Below, piece by piece: positions 27,047 through 36,599 of a stretch of DNA of 64,000 bases (position 1 is its first letter; each line of letters opens with the position of its first letter). The stretch spans positions 992,001 to 1,056,000 of the forward strand of contig CP136340.1 in the NCBI GenBank assembly GCA_032681305.1, written 5' to 3'. The stretch comes from HIMB114 sp008638005 (lineage in GTDB: Bacteria; Pseudomonadota; Alphaproteobacteria; Pelagibacterales; Pelagibacteraceae). Both the position numbers and the translations under genes were made by a program. The notes under the pieces are model-generated. The model saw only the letters and a list, made by a program, of their open reading frames with translations. It searched no databases and was not told the DNA's origin.

Positions 27047-27898
27047 ATGTTCTTTATTAATTTAAAAAAAAATACATTTTTTATACTAATCTCTATTTTT
27101 ATAATTGTTACCGCATGCGGAAAAGATGATAGATTAATAAAAAAGCCAGAAGAGATACCGCCTTTAAATGTATTATATAAAGCTGCTTTTGATTTATATG
27201 AACAAGGTGATTGGAGCAGATCTATAGAATTATTTCAAAAAGTTGAGACTAGATATTCTTTTTCAGAATGGGCACCAAGAGCAACGTTGATGATTATGTA
27301 TATTTATTATGAAGCTGGCGAAAGTATCAAGGCACTGGAGTATGCAAATAAATTTAAAAAAACAAACCCTAGAAATAAGAATATTAATTATGTTGATTTT
27401 ATAATTGCTTTAACTTTTTATGAGAGAATTAATGTAGTGTCTAGAGATCAAACTAATACTCGCGCTGCTTTAAAGCAATTTCAATCAATTTTAAAAAAAT
27501 ATCCAAATTCAATTTATGCAGAAGAGTCGAAGTATAAAATTGACTTAATAAACGAACAACTTGCGGGCAATGAAATGTATATTGGCAGATACTATATGAA
27601 AAAAGGTAAATGGATAGCAGCTATTAAGAGATTTCAAATAGTCATTAATCAATACGATACAACTATTTTTAGCAAAGAAGCCCTCCACCGATTAGTTGAA
27701 ATTTACTATAGACTAGGAAATATTAACGAGGCAAAAAAATATGCAGCTATTCTTGGTTATAATTTTAATGATAGTAACTGGTATAAAAAATCCTACAAAA
27801 TAGTTGGTAACAAAGATTATAGAATTGAAGAAAAAAAACAAAAAATCAAGTTGAAAGATAGAGTTAAAAAAATATTTAGCTTTTCAAATGATAAATAA
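27047..27898 (+). CDS. bamD: Outer-membrane protein assembly lipoprotein BamD
   Basis: BamD is the essential TPR lipoprotein of the BAM complex that inserts beta-barrels in the outer membrane. The 283-residue protein has a signal sequence with lipobox IVTACGKD (lipidated Cys at about residue 24). TPR-like repeats follow, with YKAAFDLYEQGDWSRSIELF, then TRYSFSEWAPRATLMI, YPNSIYAEESKYK and MYIGRYYMKKGKWIAAIKRF. The C-terminal tail is highly basic. It lies between lpxC and ligA and overlaps ligA by 11 bases. Confidence 0.93.
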   Translation: MFFINLKKNTFFILISIFIIVTACGKDDRLIKKPEEIPPLNVLYKAAFDLYEQGDWSRSIELFQKVETRYSFSEWAPRATLMIMYIYYEAGESIKALEYANKFKKTNPRNKNINYVDFIIALTFYERINVVSRDQTNTRAALKQFQSILKKYPNSIYAEESKYKIDLINEQLAGNEMYIGRYYMKKGKWIAAIKRFQIVINQYDTTIFSKEALHRLVEIYYRLGNINEAKKYAAILGYNFNDSNWYKKSYKIVGNKDYRIEEKKQKIKLKDRVKKIFSFSNDK

Positions 27899-29897
27899 TT
27901 TTAAAGAATATCAAAAAAAAAAAAAATTATTTATTGAATATAACAAGTCATATTATGATCTCAACTCACCAAAAATAGATGATGCTACTTTTGATCAGTT
28001 CAAAAAAGATTTAATAGAATTTGAAAATACTCATAATATTAAGGATAAAATAACTAATATTGTTGGGTTTACTCCATCAGAAAAATTTTCAAAAATAAAG
28101 CATCAAGAAAAAATGCTTTCACTTGATAATGCTTTTAATGAAGAGGATATTTTAGATTTTTATAAAAAAATTAATAATTATTTAAATAATAACAACGAAT
28201 TTAGAGAAGAGTTATATGCCGAGCCTAAGATTGATGGCATTTCAGCTAGCCTTTCGTATATTGATGGAAAACTTGCAAGAGGATTATCAAGAGGCGATGG
28301 CGAATTCGGAGAAGATATAACGGAAAATTTAGAAACTGTAGATGAAATTCCAAAAAAATTAAAAAAAAAAATTAATGGAGAATTAATTGTCAGGGGTGAA
28401 GTTTATATTCAAAAGTCTGACTTTAAAAAGATATCAGCTAAGTTTGCAAATCCAAGAAATGCTGCATCCGGATCTTTGAGACAAAAAGATTCAATTAATA
28501 CTGCCAAAATACCTTTAAAATTTTTTGCTTATGGGACTATTTTTAAATGCCATCATTACTCATTAAGCCAATCAGATTTTTTAAAATTTTTAAAAGAATT
28601 GGGTTTTAAAGTTAATCAATTAGGTAAAATTGTAAAAAACGAAAAAGAAATTTTTAATAATTATAAACAATTAGAAGAGCAGAGATCTAAATTAGATTAT
28701 GATATTGATGGCATTGTATATAAGATTAATAACTTTCAGTTACAAAAAAGATTAGGAAACTTATCTCATGCTCCTAGATGGGCTATTGCCCACAAGTTTT
28801 CAGCTGAAAAAGGTATTTCGAAAATTAAAAATATTGAAATACAAGTTGGAAGAACTGGCGCTTTAACGCCAGTGGCTAAAATTGAACCCATTAATATTGG
28901 CGGCGTATTGGTTTCCAATGCAACATTGCATAATGAAGATGAAATTATAAGAAAAGATATTAGAATTAACGATACAGTTCTGGTTCAAAGAGCCGGTGAT
29001 GTTATTCCTCAAGTTGTAGAAGTTGATTTAACAAAAAGAAAATCAGATAGTAAAAAATTTATTTTTCCAAAAAAATGTCCATGTGGTTTTGATACAATTA
29101 AAGATTATAACGAAACTACAAAAAAATTTGACGCAGTTAGAAGATGTCCTGATAGAGGGTTTGAATGTAACTTGATGACAAAAGAAAAAATCAAACACTA
29201 TGTCTCTAAAAATGCTATGAATATTGAAGGTTTAGGGAAGAAAGTAGTAGAAAATTTTTGGGAGCTTAATTTAGTCAAATTACCAACCGACATTTATAAA
29301 CTTAATTTTAATAAAATTTCACAGTTGGATGGATGGGGAAAACTATCAGCAAAAAATTTAGAAAATTCAATTAATGAGACGAAAAAAATAAGTTTAGATA
29401 GGTTTATATTCGCATTAGGGATTAGGCATATTGGTCAAGAAAATGCAAAAATTTTAGCTAAATATTTTAAATCAATCAATAACTTTAAAAAATTAGCAGA
29501 AAGTAGAGATCAAATATTTAATAGTTTACTTGATTTGGATGGAATGGGAGAAACGCAAATATCATCCTTAAAAAATTTTTTTTCTAATAAAATTAATAAA
29601 AAAATATTTTTAGAGTTAACAAAATATTTGAATATTGAAAATGTCTTAGAAAATTCAAAAGGAAAATTCTTTAATCAAACTTTTATGTTTACAGGTGCAA
29701 TGGAAAAAATGAGTAGATCAGAGGCAAAACAAATTATTGAAAATGAGGGTGGAAAAGTTCTTGGATCGCCATCTAAAAAATTAAATTTTCTTGTATCAGG
29801 AGATTCCAAGCCTACACAAAAAAAATTAAATAAAGCTAAGGAATTAGGAGTAAAAATATTAAGTGAAAAAGAGTGGTATCAATTAATTAATTTTTAA
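27888..29897 (+). CDS. ligA: NAD-dependent DNA ligase LigA
   Basis: LigA seals nicks in DNA using NAD+. The 669-residue protein has the Ia domain, the adenylation lysine in EPKIDGISASLSYIDG at about residue 114, DYDIDGIVYKI and APRWAIAHKFSAEKG. The OB fold has QVGRTGALTPVAKIEP, followed by a cysteine cluster near residues 396-424, helix-hairpin-helix repeats, and a C-terminal BRCT domain (FMFTGAMEKMSRSEAK). The cysteine spacing is C-x1-C then C-x6-C, slightly different from the common C-x2-C and C-x5-C. Its end overlaps the convergent pepP by 15 bases. Confidence 0.96.
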   Translation: MINNFKEYQKKKKLFIEYNKSYYDLNSPKIDDATFDQFKKDLIEFENTHNIKDKITNIVGFTPSEKFSKIKHQEKMLSLDNAFNEEDILDFYKKINNYLNNNNEFREELYAEPKIDGISASLSYIDGKLARGLSRGDGEFGEDITENLETVDEIPKKLKKKINGELIVRGEVYIQKSDFKKISAKFANPRNAASGSLRQKDSINTAKIPLKFFAYGTIFKCHHYSLSQSDFLKFLKELGFKVNQLGKIVKNEKEIFNNYKQLEEQRSKLDYDIDGIVYKINNFQLQKRLGNLSHAPRWAIAHKFSAEKGISKIKNIEIQVGRTGALTPVAKIEPINIGGVLVSNATLHNEDEIIRKDIRINDTVLVQRAGDVIPQVVEVDLTKRKSDSKKFIFPKKCPCGFDTIKDYNETTKKFDAVRRCPDRGFECNLMTKEKIKHYVSKNAMNIEGLGKKVVENFWELNLVKLPTDIYKLNFNKISQLDGWGKLSAKNLENSINETKKISLDRFIFALGIRHIGQENAKILAKYFKSINNFKKLAESRDQIFNSLLDLDGMGETQISSLKNFFSNKINKKIFLELTKYLNIENVLENSKGKFFNQTFMFTGAMEKMSRSEAKQIIENEGGKVLGSPSKKLNFLVSGDSKPTQKKLNKAKELGVKILSEKEWYQLINF

Positions 29898-31544
29898 ACA
29901 TAATTTTCGCAAATAACTTCTTTCATTCATTGTTAAAAACTTATTTATTTTTTCAAAAACATCTTCGTGGTATTTATTGATCCAAGCTTTTTCTTTTAAA
30001 GAGAGCATGTTTTTTATGATCATTGTATTATCAAAAGGTACCAATGTTAAATTTTCAAATTTTCGATTACGATTAATAAAAATTAAATTTTCAAGACGAA
30101 TACCAAACTGATTATCTTTATAATAACCAGGTTCATTTGAAATCACTTGGTTTTGATAAAATTTGGTATTTGAGTATTTAGATATAGAAGGCGGGTGTTC
30201 ATGAACATTAGATAAATACCCCACGCCATGCCCAGTTCCATGATTATAATCAAGTTTCTTAAGTTTTAATGGTTTTCGCGCTAGTAAATCAATTTGTTTT
30301 CCAAGTGTATTTTTTTTTAAATTGAAATTTGAAACTTTAATATGACTCTTTAGAACAAGAGTATAATAAAGCTTTTTGTGTTGTGACTGTTTGCCAATTG
30401 CTACGGTTCTAGTCATATCAGTAGTTCCATAAAAATACTGTGAGCCACAATCGAGAAGATAAAGATTATTTTTTCTTAAATAATTAGTTTTATAATCTTT
30501 TGCGTTATAGTGAATAATAGATGCATTCTTACCAAATGCTGAAATAGTTTCAAAGCTTGGTCCTAGATAATACTTATTTTTTTTCTTAAAATTTTCTATT
30601 TTATTTTGACAATCTAATTCGGAAATTTTTTTAAATTTATTTTTTTCCAACCAATATAAAAATTTTACAATTGCTATGCCGTCAAATGTATGAGCTATTT
30701 TTATGTTGCTTATTTCATTGTTGTTTTTAATTGATTTGAGGTTATTTATAGGATCATTAAAAAACTTTGTTTTTATCTTTAGAGATTTAAATAAATTAAA
30801 ATAATATAATGAAGTAGTTTTCTGATCAAAGTAAATTTCTTTCACATTTTTTAAAATATTTTTAAGATCTTTTGTTTTTTTAAAAATTAAATATTTATTA
30901 TTTTTAATTTTAATTTTTTTATCAGTAAAAATATAAATTTTTTTTTGTTTATAAATCGCAAAACAATTAAATATATAACTAAATTTTTTATCTAAAGATC
31001 TTAAATTTGTTAACCATGCAATATTTTCTGGTGAAGATATTAAAAAAACAAAATTTTTTTTTAGACTAATAGAATTTTGTAATTTTTTAATTTTTTGTTT
31101 TATTTCAAGACCTGAATATTTTAAATTTAATGATACTACCTGTTCTGGTTTCGCTTTATTTTGAGTTGAATCATCAAAATATCTAATATTTTTAGTATTA
31201 AAATTTTTAAGAAAGTTTACTGAAAACAACTTTGGATTAATTAATATTGTTTTGTTATCATTAATAATCTTATTTAAGTCATTTTTTAAATGTAAAATAT
31301 TTTTGATATTAAATTGTTTACTCTGAAGTTTTGCTTGCAAAGTATACCTACCGTCGACATATAAGCTTTGTCCATCTTGGCTTATTAATGCAAAACCCAT
31401 TGAACCGGTAAAGTTACTAATTTTTTTTAATCGATTTTCATTTGGCTCTATAAATTCATTTAAATAATCATTATTTTTGTTGATTAAGTAAAAGTCAATT
31501 TTTTGTTTTGTTAATTTTTTTTTTATTTTTTTTAAACTATTCAT
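29883..31544 (-). CDS. pepP: Xaa-Pro aminopeptidase (M24B family)
   Basis: A two-metal peptidase that removes N-terminal residues preceding proline. Metal ligands are visible in the C-terminal pita-bread domain: LLDCGSQYFYGTTDMTRTV (two Asp), NHGTGHGVGY (His), and ISNEPGYY and GIRLENL (two Glu). The N-terminal creatinase-like domains are AT-driven and lysine/asparagine rich. A TTG nine codons upstream could extend the protein, but ATG at 31544, overlapping the end of uvrD by 8 bases, gives a 553-residue protein and is preferred. No signal peptide is seen, so it is cytosolic. Confidence 0.93.
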   Translation of the reverse strand: MNSLKKIKKKLTKQKIDFYLINKNNDYLNEFIEPNENRLKKISNFTGSMGFALISQDGQSLYVDGRYTLQAKLQSKQFNIKNILHLKNDLNKIINDNKTILINPKLFSVNFLKNFNTKNIRYFDDSTQNKAKPEQVVSLNLKYSGLEIKQKIKKLQNSISLKKNFVFLISSPENIAWLTNLRSLDKKFSYIFNCFAIYKQKKIYIFTDKKIKIKNNKYLIFKKTKDLKNILKNVKEIYFDQKTTSLYYFNLFKSLKIKTKFFNDPINNLKSIKNNNEISNIKIAHTFDGIAIVKFLYWLEKNKFKKISELDCQNKIENFKKKNKYYLGPSFETISAFGKNASIIHYNAKDYKTNYLRKNNLYLLDCGSQYFYGTTDMTRTVAIGKQSQHKKLYYTLVLKSHIKVSNFNLKKNTLGKQIDLLARKPLKLKKLDYNHGTGHGVGYLSNVHEHPPSISKYSNTKFYQNQVISNEPGYYKDNQFGIRLENLIFINRNRKFENLTLVPFDNTMIIKNMLSLKEKAWINKYHEDVFEKINKFLTMNERSYLRKLCLKIN

Positions 31545-33762
31545 TAACTGCTTTGCTGATAAATTTATCAATTACTTTTTTTTCACCTTGATTTTTAAAG
31601 TTAATTAAAAGCTTGTTACCTTCAATATGAATAATTTTTCCTTCTCCAAATCCATCATGTTTTACTGTTTCACCCACAGTAAATTCAGTTAAGTTTTCTG
31701 TGTAGTTTATTGTTTTTATATTTTCTTTTGGTTGATTAAGATTATCTTGATACCTTTTCCAGCCTGGGCTATTTTTTTTACTTTCAATATTAAAATCTTG
31801 ATCAAAAACAAAATCATCATCTTTTTCTTCATCAATAGATATTTCAAGATATTTTTTATCTAGTTCATCGATAAATCTAGATTGTAGCGATGAGTAAAAA
31901 TCATAATTATCATTTTGACGTCCAAAAAACTTTCTTTGTAAGGCAAAAGATATGTACAAATCTTTTTTTGCTCTAGTGATTGAAACGTAGGCCAATCTTC
32001 TCTCTTCTTCGATACCAGTAACACCCTTTTCATCAATAGACTTTTGGTGCGGAAACAAACCTTCTTCCCATCCAGGAAGAAACACAGCATCGAATTCCAA
32101 ACCTTTTGCAGAATGAATAGTCATTATATTTATTTTTTCGCCATCCCATTCTTCATCAATTGAAGTTTGAAGTGAGATGTTTTCTAAAAACTCATCTAAA
32201 GATGAGTAACCTTTCATAGATGCTTTTAGTTCTTTTAAGTTTTCAAGTTTATCATCAGCCTCTGGTGTTCTTTCATTTTTCAACATCATTGCATATCCAG
32301 ATTCATCCAATACATTTTCAAGTAAGGTTATATGATCAATTTTTTTTGCATTGGCTTTCCAGGAGTGAATATGAATTAAAAAGTTTTTTAAATTTTGTAC
32401 AGTTTTTGGTTTTAATTTATTTTCCTTTAATATTTCTTGAGATGCATCAAATAGAGAAAGATTTTTTATTCTTGCATAATCATGAATCTTTTTTAATGAA
32501 CTATCACCAATAGATCTTTTTGGTTTGTTAACAATTCTTTCAAATGAAAGATCATCATTTGTTTGATTAATTAACCTTAGATAACTTAATGCATCCTTAA
32601 TTTCTGATCTTTCATAAAATTTTAAGCCACCGATGATTCTATAAGGTAAACCAATTTTAATAAATCTCTCTTCAAATTCTCGAGTTTGAAATGCGGCACG
32701 TACTAATATTGATATATTATTTAAGTTATATTTTTTTGATAAGTTTTGTTCGATTATATCTGAAATTCCAGTAGCTTCATTTCTACCATCAAAATACGAC
32801 TTTACTTTAACTTTTTCTCCATCGCCTAAATCAGACCAAATATTTTTATCTAATCTATCTTCGTTATTCGCTATCAATGATGATGCGGTATTTAAAATAT
32901 TTTTTGTTGATCTATAATTTTGTTCTAATTTAATGGATTGAGTGTCTTTGTATTCTTTTTTAAAATTTAAAATATTTTTAACTTCAGCGCCTCTCCAACT
33001 ATAAATTGATTGGTCATCATCACCAACAACGCAAATATTATTATTTTCTGAAGTTAAAAGCTGCAGCCATAAGTTTTGAATGTAATTTGTATCTTGAAAC
33101 TCATCAACTAAGATATATTTAAAATTATTTTGATAAATTTTTCTTATATCTTCAAATTTTTTTAGAATAGTTACAACATGTAAAATTAAATCACCAAAAT
33201 CAACACAGTTCATTGTTTGCAATTTTTTTTGATAAACTCTGTAGACTTGCAAAGCATTTTTTAAGTGAAATTCTTGATTTTTTAGAGTTACGTCTTGAGG
33301 TAAAAGAGCTTTGTTTTTCCATGAGTCAATTTGAAAAGCAATTTGTTTTGGTGGGTTTTTTTTTAAATCAATATTTTCAGAGTCTAAAATATTTTTAATT
33401 AATTTAATTTGATCTAAAGTATCAATAATTGAAAAATTGGGTTTTAAATTTACAGCTTCAGCATTTTTTCTTAACATTTTGTTACAAATTGAATGAAATG
33501 TACCCAGCCATGGAAATGCAACAGATCTAGAATTTACTAACTGAAGCACTCTTTCCCTCATTTCATTTGCCGCTTTATTTGTAAATGTCACACACAAAAT
33601 TTGTTGCCCAAAACATTTTTTCTGTTCGAGTAGATAAGCTATTCGAGTAGTGAGAACTTTGGTCTTTCCAGAACCTGCACCTGCTAAAACTTGTAAAGGC
33701 CCGTCTAGTGTCGTAACGGCTAATTTTTGTTGATTATTCAGTGAATTTAAATAACTACTCAT
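31537..33762 (-). CDS. uvrD: ATP-dependent DNA helicase UvrD/PcrA
   Basis: A superfamily 1A 3'-5' helicase for nucleotide excision and mismatch repair. The 741-residue protein has Q-motif LNNQQKLAVT, Walker A LAGAGSGKTKV, CVTFTNKAANEM, DEFQDTN, DDDQSIYSWRGA, the QNYRST motif, TIHSAKGLEFDAVFLPGWEEG and EERRLAYVSITRAKK. The C-terminal domain (VGETVKHDGFGEGKI) is the Tudor-like RNA polymerase-binding element of PcrA/UvrD proteins. It is co-directional and overlapping with pepP. Only 30 bases separate its start from the divergent AsmA-like gene. Confidence 0.95.
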   Translation of the reverse strand: MSSYLNSLNNQQKLAVTTLDGPLQVLAGAGSGKTKVLTTRIAYLLEQKKCFGQQILCVTFTNKAANEMRERVLQLVNSRSVAFPWLGTFHSICNKMLRKNAEAVNLKPNFSIIDTLDQIKLIKNILDSENIDLKKNPPKQIAFQIDSWKNKALLPQDVTLKNQEFHLKNALQVYRVYQKKLQTMNCVDFGDLILHVVTILKKFEDIRKIYQNNFKYILVDEFQDTNYIQNLWLQLLTSENNNICVVGDDDQSIYSWRGAEVKNILNFKKEYKDTQSIKLEQNYRSTKNILNTASSLIANNEDRLDKNIWSDLGDGEKVKVKSYFDGRNEATGISDIIEQNLSKKYNLNNISILVRAAFQTREFEERFIKIGLPYRIIGGLKFYERSEIKDALSYLRLINQTNDDLSFERIVNKPKRSIGDSSLKKIHDYARIKNLSLFDASQEILKENKLKPKTVQNLKNFLIHIHSWKANAKKIDHITLLENVLDESGYAMMLKNERTPEADDKLENLKELKASMKGYSSLDEFLENISLQTSIDEEWDGEKINIMTIHSAKGLEFDAVFLPGWEEGLFPHQKSIDEKGVTGIEEERRLAYVSITRAKKDLYISFALQRKFFGRQNDNYDFYSSLQSRFIDELDKKYLEISIDEEKDDDFVFDQDFNIESKKNSPGWKRYQDNLNQPKENIKTINYTENLTEFTVGETVKHDGFGEGKIIHIEGNKLLINFKNQGEKKVIDKFISKAVNE

Positions 33763-33792
33763 TCATTTAGTTAATTAGCATATCAGTAATAA

Positions 33793-35166
33793 ATGGGAAA
33801 AAAAAATACAAAAAGGTTGTTAATATTAACGTTTACAATCTTTTTTGGGATTACAACTTATTTCTGTTTTCCATTTTTCATAAATTTTAACGATGATAAA
33901 AAAACTGGCATTGAGAACATTCTATCAGAATTAATTTTTTATAAGGTTAATATAAAGGGTAATATAGAATATAAATTAAATCCCTTTCCTACTTTACAAA
34001 TTTCTGAGATTTATCTGAATAAAGAAAATGAAAATAGTATAATTAATAACATCAACGTTGAAGTTTCACCATTAGATTTAATAAGTAACAAATTTTCTTA
34101 CAACGATATAATCATCCAGGGAGGGGAGTTTATAATTGATTTAAATGATTTAAATAGACTCAATTTAATTGAAGAATTTAGTGACAAAAAAGTTATTTTT
34201 AAAGAGGTAAATCTAAAATTTTTTAATAATAAGCAATCATTTAATTTAAATCAGTTTAGTGGAACTGTAGAATATAAAAATTCAAAAGTTTCAGAATTAA
34301 ATGGAAATTTATATCTTGGTGAAATTCCATTTAAGATTAATTATTTTAAAAATAAACTTAATATCAAATCAAAAGAAATAAACTTAAAAATACTAATTGA
34401 TAATTTTTTGGATGAAAATAAATTAATTACAATTAATATTAATAATTCAATAAGTTTTCCAGGAATTGAAACTTTATTTACTAAATTAAATTTTAAAAAA
34501 AATAATGAATTAATTGAGATTCAATCAAATCAATTTAAGACAAATATATTTAATGGAAATTTAGATATTTCAAAATCGTTAAACTCTAAAGATCCATTAC
34601 AGATCAAAGCTATATTTAATGATGTAAACTTTAAAAAAATTAGTTATTCAGAACTTTCAGAATTTTTTGAAAATGGTTTAAACTTTTTTTCAAATATATT
34701 TGATGCAAATGTAAATATTGAATTTAAAGAATTAAAAACAAGAAATTCAGTATTTAAAAATTTGCAGATGAGTTTTTCTTTTGAAAATGGAGATATTAGG
34801 GTTGATAAACTTAAATTGTTTTCTGATCAACATGCAATCAATATACAGGGTAGAAATATAGATTATCAAAAAGATAAATTATTTTTTTACGATTTTGAAT
34901 TTAAAACAGAGAATTTAAAAGATATTTGTCAGAAAATATGCACAGACAAATCATTGATGGATAAAATTCAAGGAAACGAATTTAAATTAAAATCTAAAGG
35001 GTTGTTAAATATAAACAAAGCCAAAATAACAGTTGAAGAAAATTTTACAGATCGTCAGTTTAATGACAATGAATTAAAGAAATTAAATTCAAATTTAAAT
35101 TCTTTAGTTTTGTACGGTAAATTGGAAAATTTATTTAATTTATCTAGATACTTTACTTTATTGTAA
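33793..35166 (+). CDS. AsmA-like membrane-anchored envelope protein
   Basis: A 457-residue protein with an N-terminal membrane anchor (about residues 9-28, LLILTFTIFFGITTYFCF) and a long beta-rich periplasmic part. The first half, with NIKGNIEYKLNPFPTLQISEIYL and repeated amphipathic strands, resembles the AsmA N-terminal domain; the AsmA-like family is linked to lipid transport between the membranes. It is shorter than classical AsmA/YhdP proteins. The assignment is from overall style, not a clear signature, and the exact function is unknown. It stands alone between divergent uvrD and convergent fumC, ending one base from the fumC stop. Confidence 0.6.
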   Translation: MGKKNTKRLLILTFTIFFGITTYFCFPFFINFNDDKKTGIENILSELIFYKVNIKGNIEYKLNPFPTLQISEIYLNKENENSIINNINVEVSPLDLISNKFSYNDIIIQGGEFIIDLNDLNRLNLIEEFSDKKVIFKEVNLKFFNNKQSFNLNQFSGTVEYKNSKVSELNGNLYLGEIPFKINYFKNKLNIKSKEINLKILIDNFLDENKLITININNSISFPGIETLFTKLNFKKNNELIEIQSNQFKTNIFNGNLDISKSLNSKDPLQIKAIFNDVNFKKISYSELSEFFENGLNFFSNIFDANVNIEFKELKTRNSVFKNLQMSFSFENGDIRVDKLKLFSDQHAINIQGRNIDYQKDKLFFYDFEFKTENLKDICQKICTDKSLMDKIQGNEFKLKSKGLLNINKAKITVEENFTDRQFNDNELKKLNSNLNSLVLYGKLENLFNLSRYFTLL

Positions 35167-35167
35167 A

Positions 35168-36556
35168 TTACTTTGGTCCGACCATTTTTTTTGGGTCTAC
35201 AATCTTTCTATACTCTTCCTCTGTTACAAGACCTGTTCTTAAAGTTTCTTCTTTAAGTGTCGTTCCTTTTTTATGAGCTGTTTTTGCGATTTTACTAGCG
35301 TTATCATAACCAATTTTTGGTGATAATGCAGTCACAAGCATTAAAGAATTTTCTAATAGTTCTTTTATTTTTTTCTTATTAGGCTTTATTCCGTTAACAC
35401 AATAATCAACGAAACAGTTTACACTGTCAGCTATTAAGTCAATCGATTGAAGAACATTATGTGCAATCATAGGCTTAAAAACATTTAGTTCAAAATGTCC
35501 ATGAGTTCCTGCGATGGTTATTCCTGTATGATTACCGATTACTTTGGTACACACCATTGTAATGGCTTCGCATTGAGTTGGATTTACTTTGCCGGGCATA
35601 ATAGACGAACCAGGTTCATTTTCCGGTAGTTCCAACTCTGAGTAGCCTGCTCGAGGGCCAGAACCTAGAAAACGAATATCATTTGCAATTTTCATCAGCG
35701 CTACTGCAGTTGTATTTAAACTCGCAGAAAAATTTACAACAGGGTCGTGACTTGCAAGAGCCTCAAATTTATTTTTTGCAGTTTGAAATGGTAATTTAGT
35801 TATTTTTTTTATTTCTAATGCCATTTTTTTATCCCAGCTTTTTCTTGAATTAATTCCAGTACCAACAGCAGTACCACCTTGCGCAAGGTAATAGATTTCT
35901 TTTAAAGCTATGTTTATTCTTGATAATGAGTTTTTAACTTGTTCATGATATCCAGAAAATTCTTGTCCCAAAGTAAGTGGGGTAGCATCTTGTAAATGCG
36001 TTCTTCCAATTTTAACAATATCTTTAAATTGATTAACTTTTTTTTCTAAACTTTTTTCTAATTTTTTAAGAGCTGGAATTAATTTTTTATGAGACTGTAA
36101 AGCAATTGCAACATGCATAGCTGTTGGAAAAGTATCATTAGTAGATTGTGCCATATTCACATGATCGTTAGGATGAACTGGTTTTTTTGAGCCCAGTTTG
36201 CCACCTAGCATTTCAATAGATCGGTTTGATATAACCTCGTTTACATTCATATTTGTTTGTGTGCCCGACCCAGTTTGCCAAACCTTTAATGGAAAATGAT
36301 CATCTAGTTTACCATTTATGACTTCATCCGCAGCTTTTTGAATCGCCTTTGATAAATTTTTATCTAAGTCTTTAAACTGAGCGTTGACAATGGCTGCAGA
36401 TTTTTTAACTATTCCTATTGCATGAATGAGTTCTATTGGAACGTTGATTTTTCCAATTCTGAAATTTTTCATTGATCTTTGAGTTTGTGCGCCCCAGTAC
36501 TTATCTGATGGAACTTTTATTTTTCCAAAGCTATCAAATTCAGTTCTTGAAGACAT
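35168..36556 (-). CDS. fumC: Fumarate hydratase, class II
   Basis: FumC interconverts fumarate and malate in the TCA cycle; the class II enzyme has no iron-sulfur cluster. The 462-residue protein starts RTEFDSFGKIKVPSDKYWGAQTQRS and has TGSGTQTNMNVNEVI, HPNDHVNMAQSTNDTFPTAM, GRTHLQDATPLTLGQE, and the superfamily signature GSSIMPGKVNPTQCE with its catalytic serine. It is single, without a nearby operon partner. The divergent gap to the SDR gene is 43 bases. Confidence 0.97.
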   Translation of the reverse strand: MSSRTEFDSFGKIKVPSDKYWGAQTQRSMKNFRIGKINVPIELIHAIGIVKKSAAIVNAQFKDLDKNLSKAIQKAADEVINGKLDDHFPLKVWQTGSGTQTNMNVNEVISNRSIEMLGGKLGSKKPVHPNDHVNMAQSTNDTFPTAMHVAIALQSHKKLIPALKKLEKSLEKKVNQFKDIVKIGRTHLQDATPLTLGQEFSGYHEQVKNSLSRINIALKEIYYLAQGGTAVGTGINSRKSWDKKMALEIKKITKLPFQTAKNKFEALASHDPVVNFSASLNTTAVALMKIANDIRFLGSGPRAGYSELELPENEPGSSIMPGKVNPTQCEAITMVCTKVIGNHTGITIAGTHGHFELNVFKPMIAHNVLQSIDLIADSVNCFVDYCVNGIKPNKKKIKELLENSLMLVTALSPKIGYDNASKIAKTAHKKGTTLKEETLRTGLVTEEEYRKIVDPKKMVGPK

Positions 36557-36599
36557 AAGATTTATAGATAATTATATATACATTATAATTTAAAAAACA

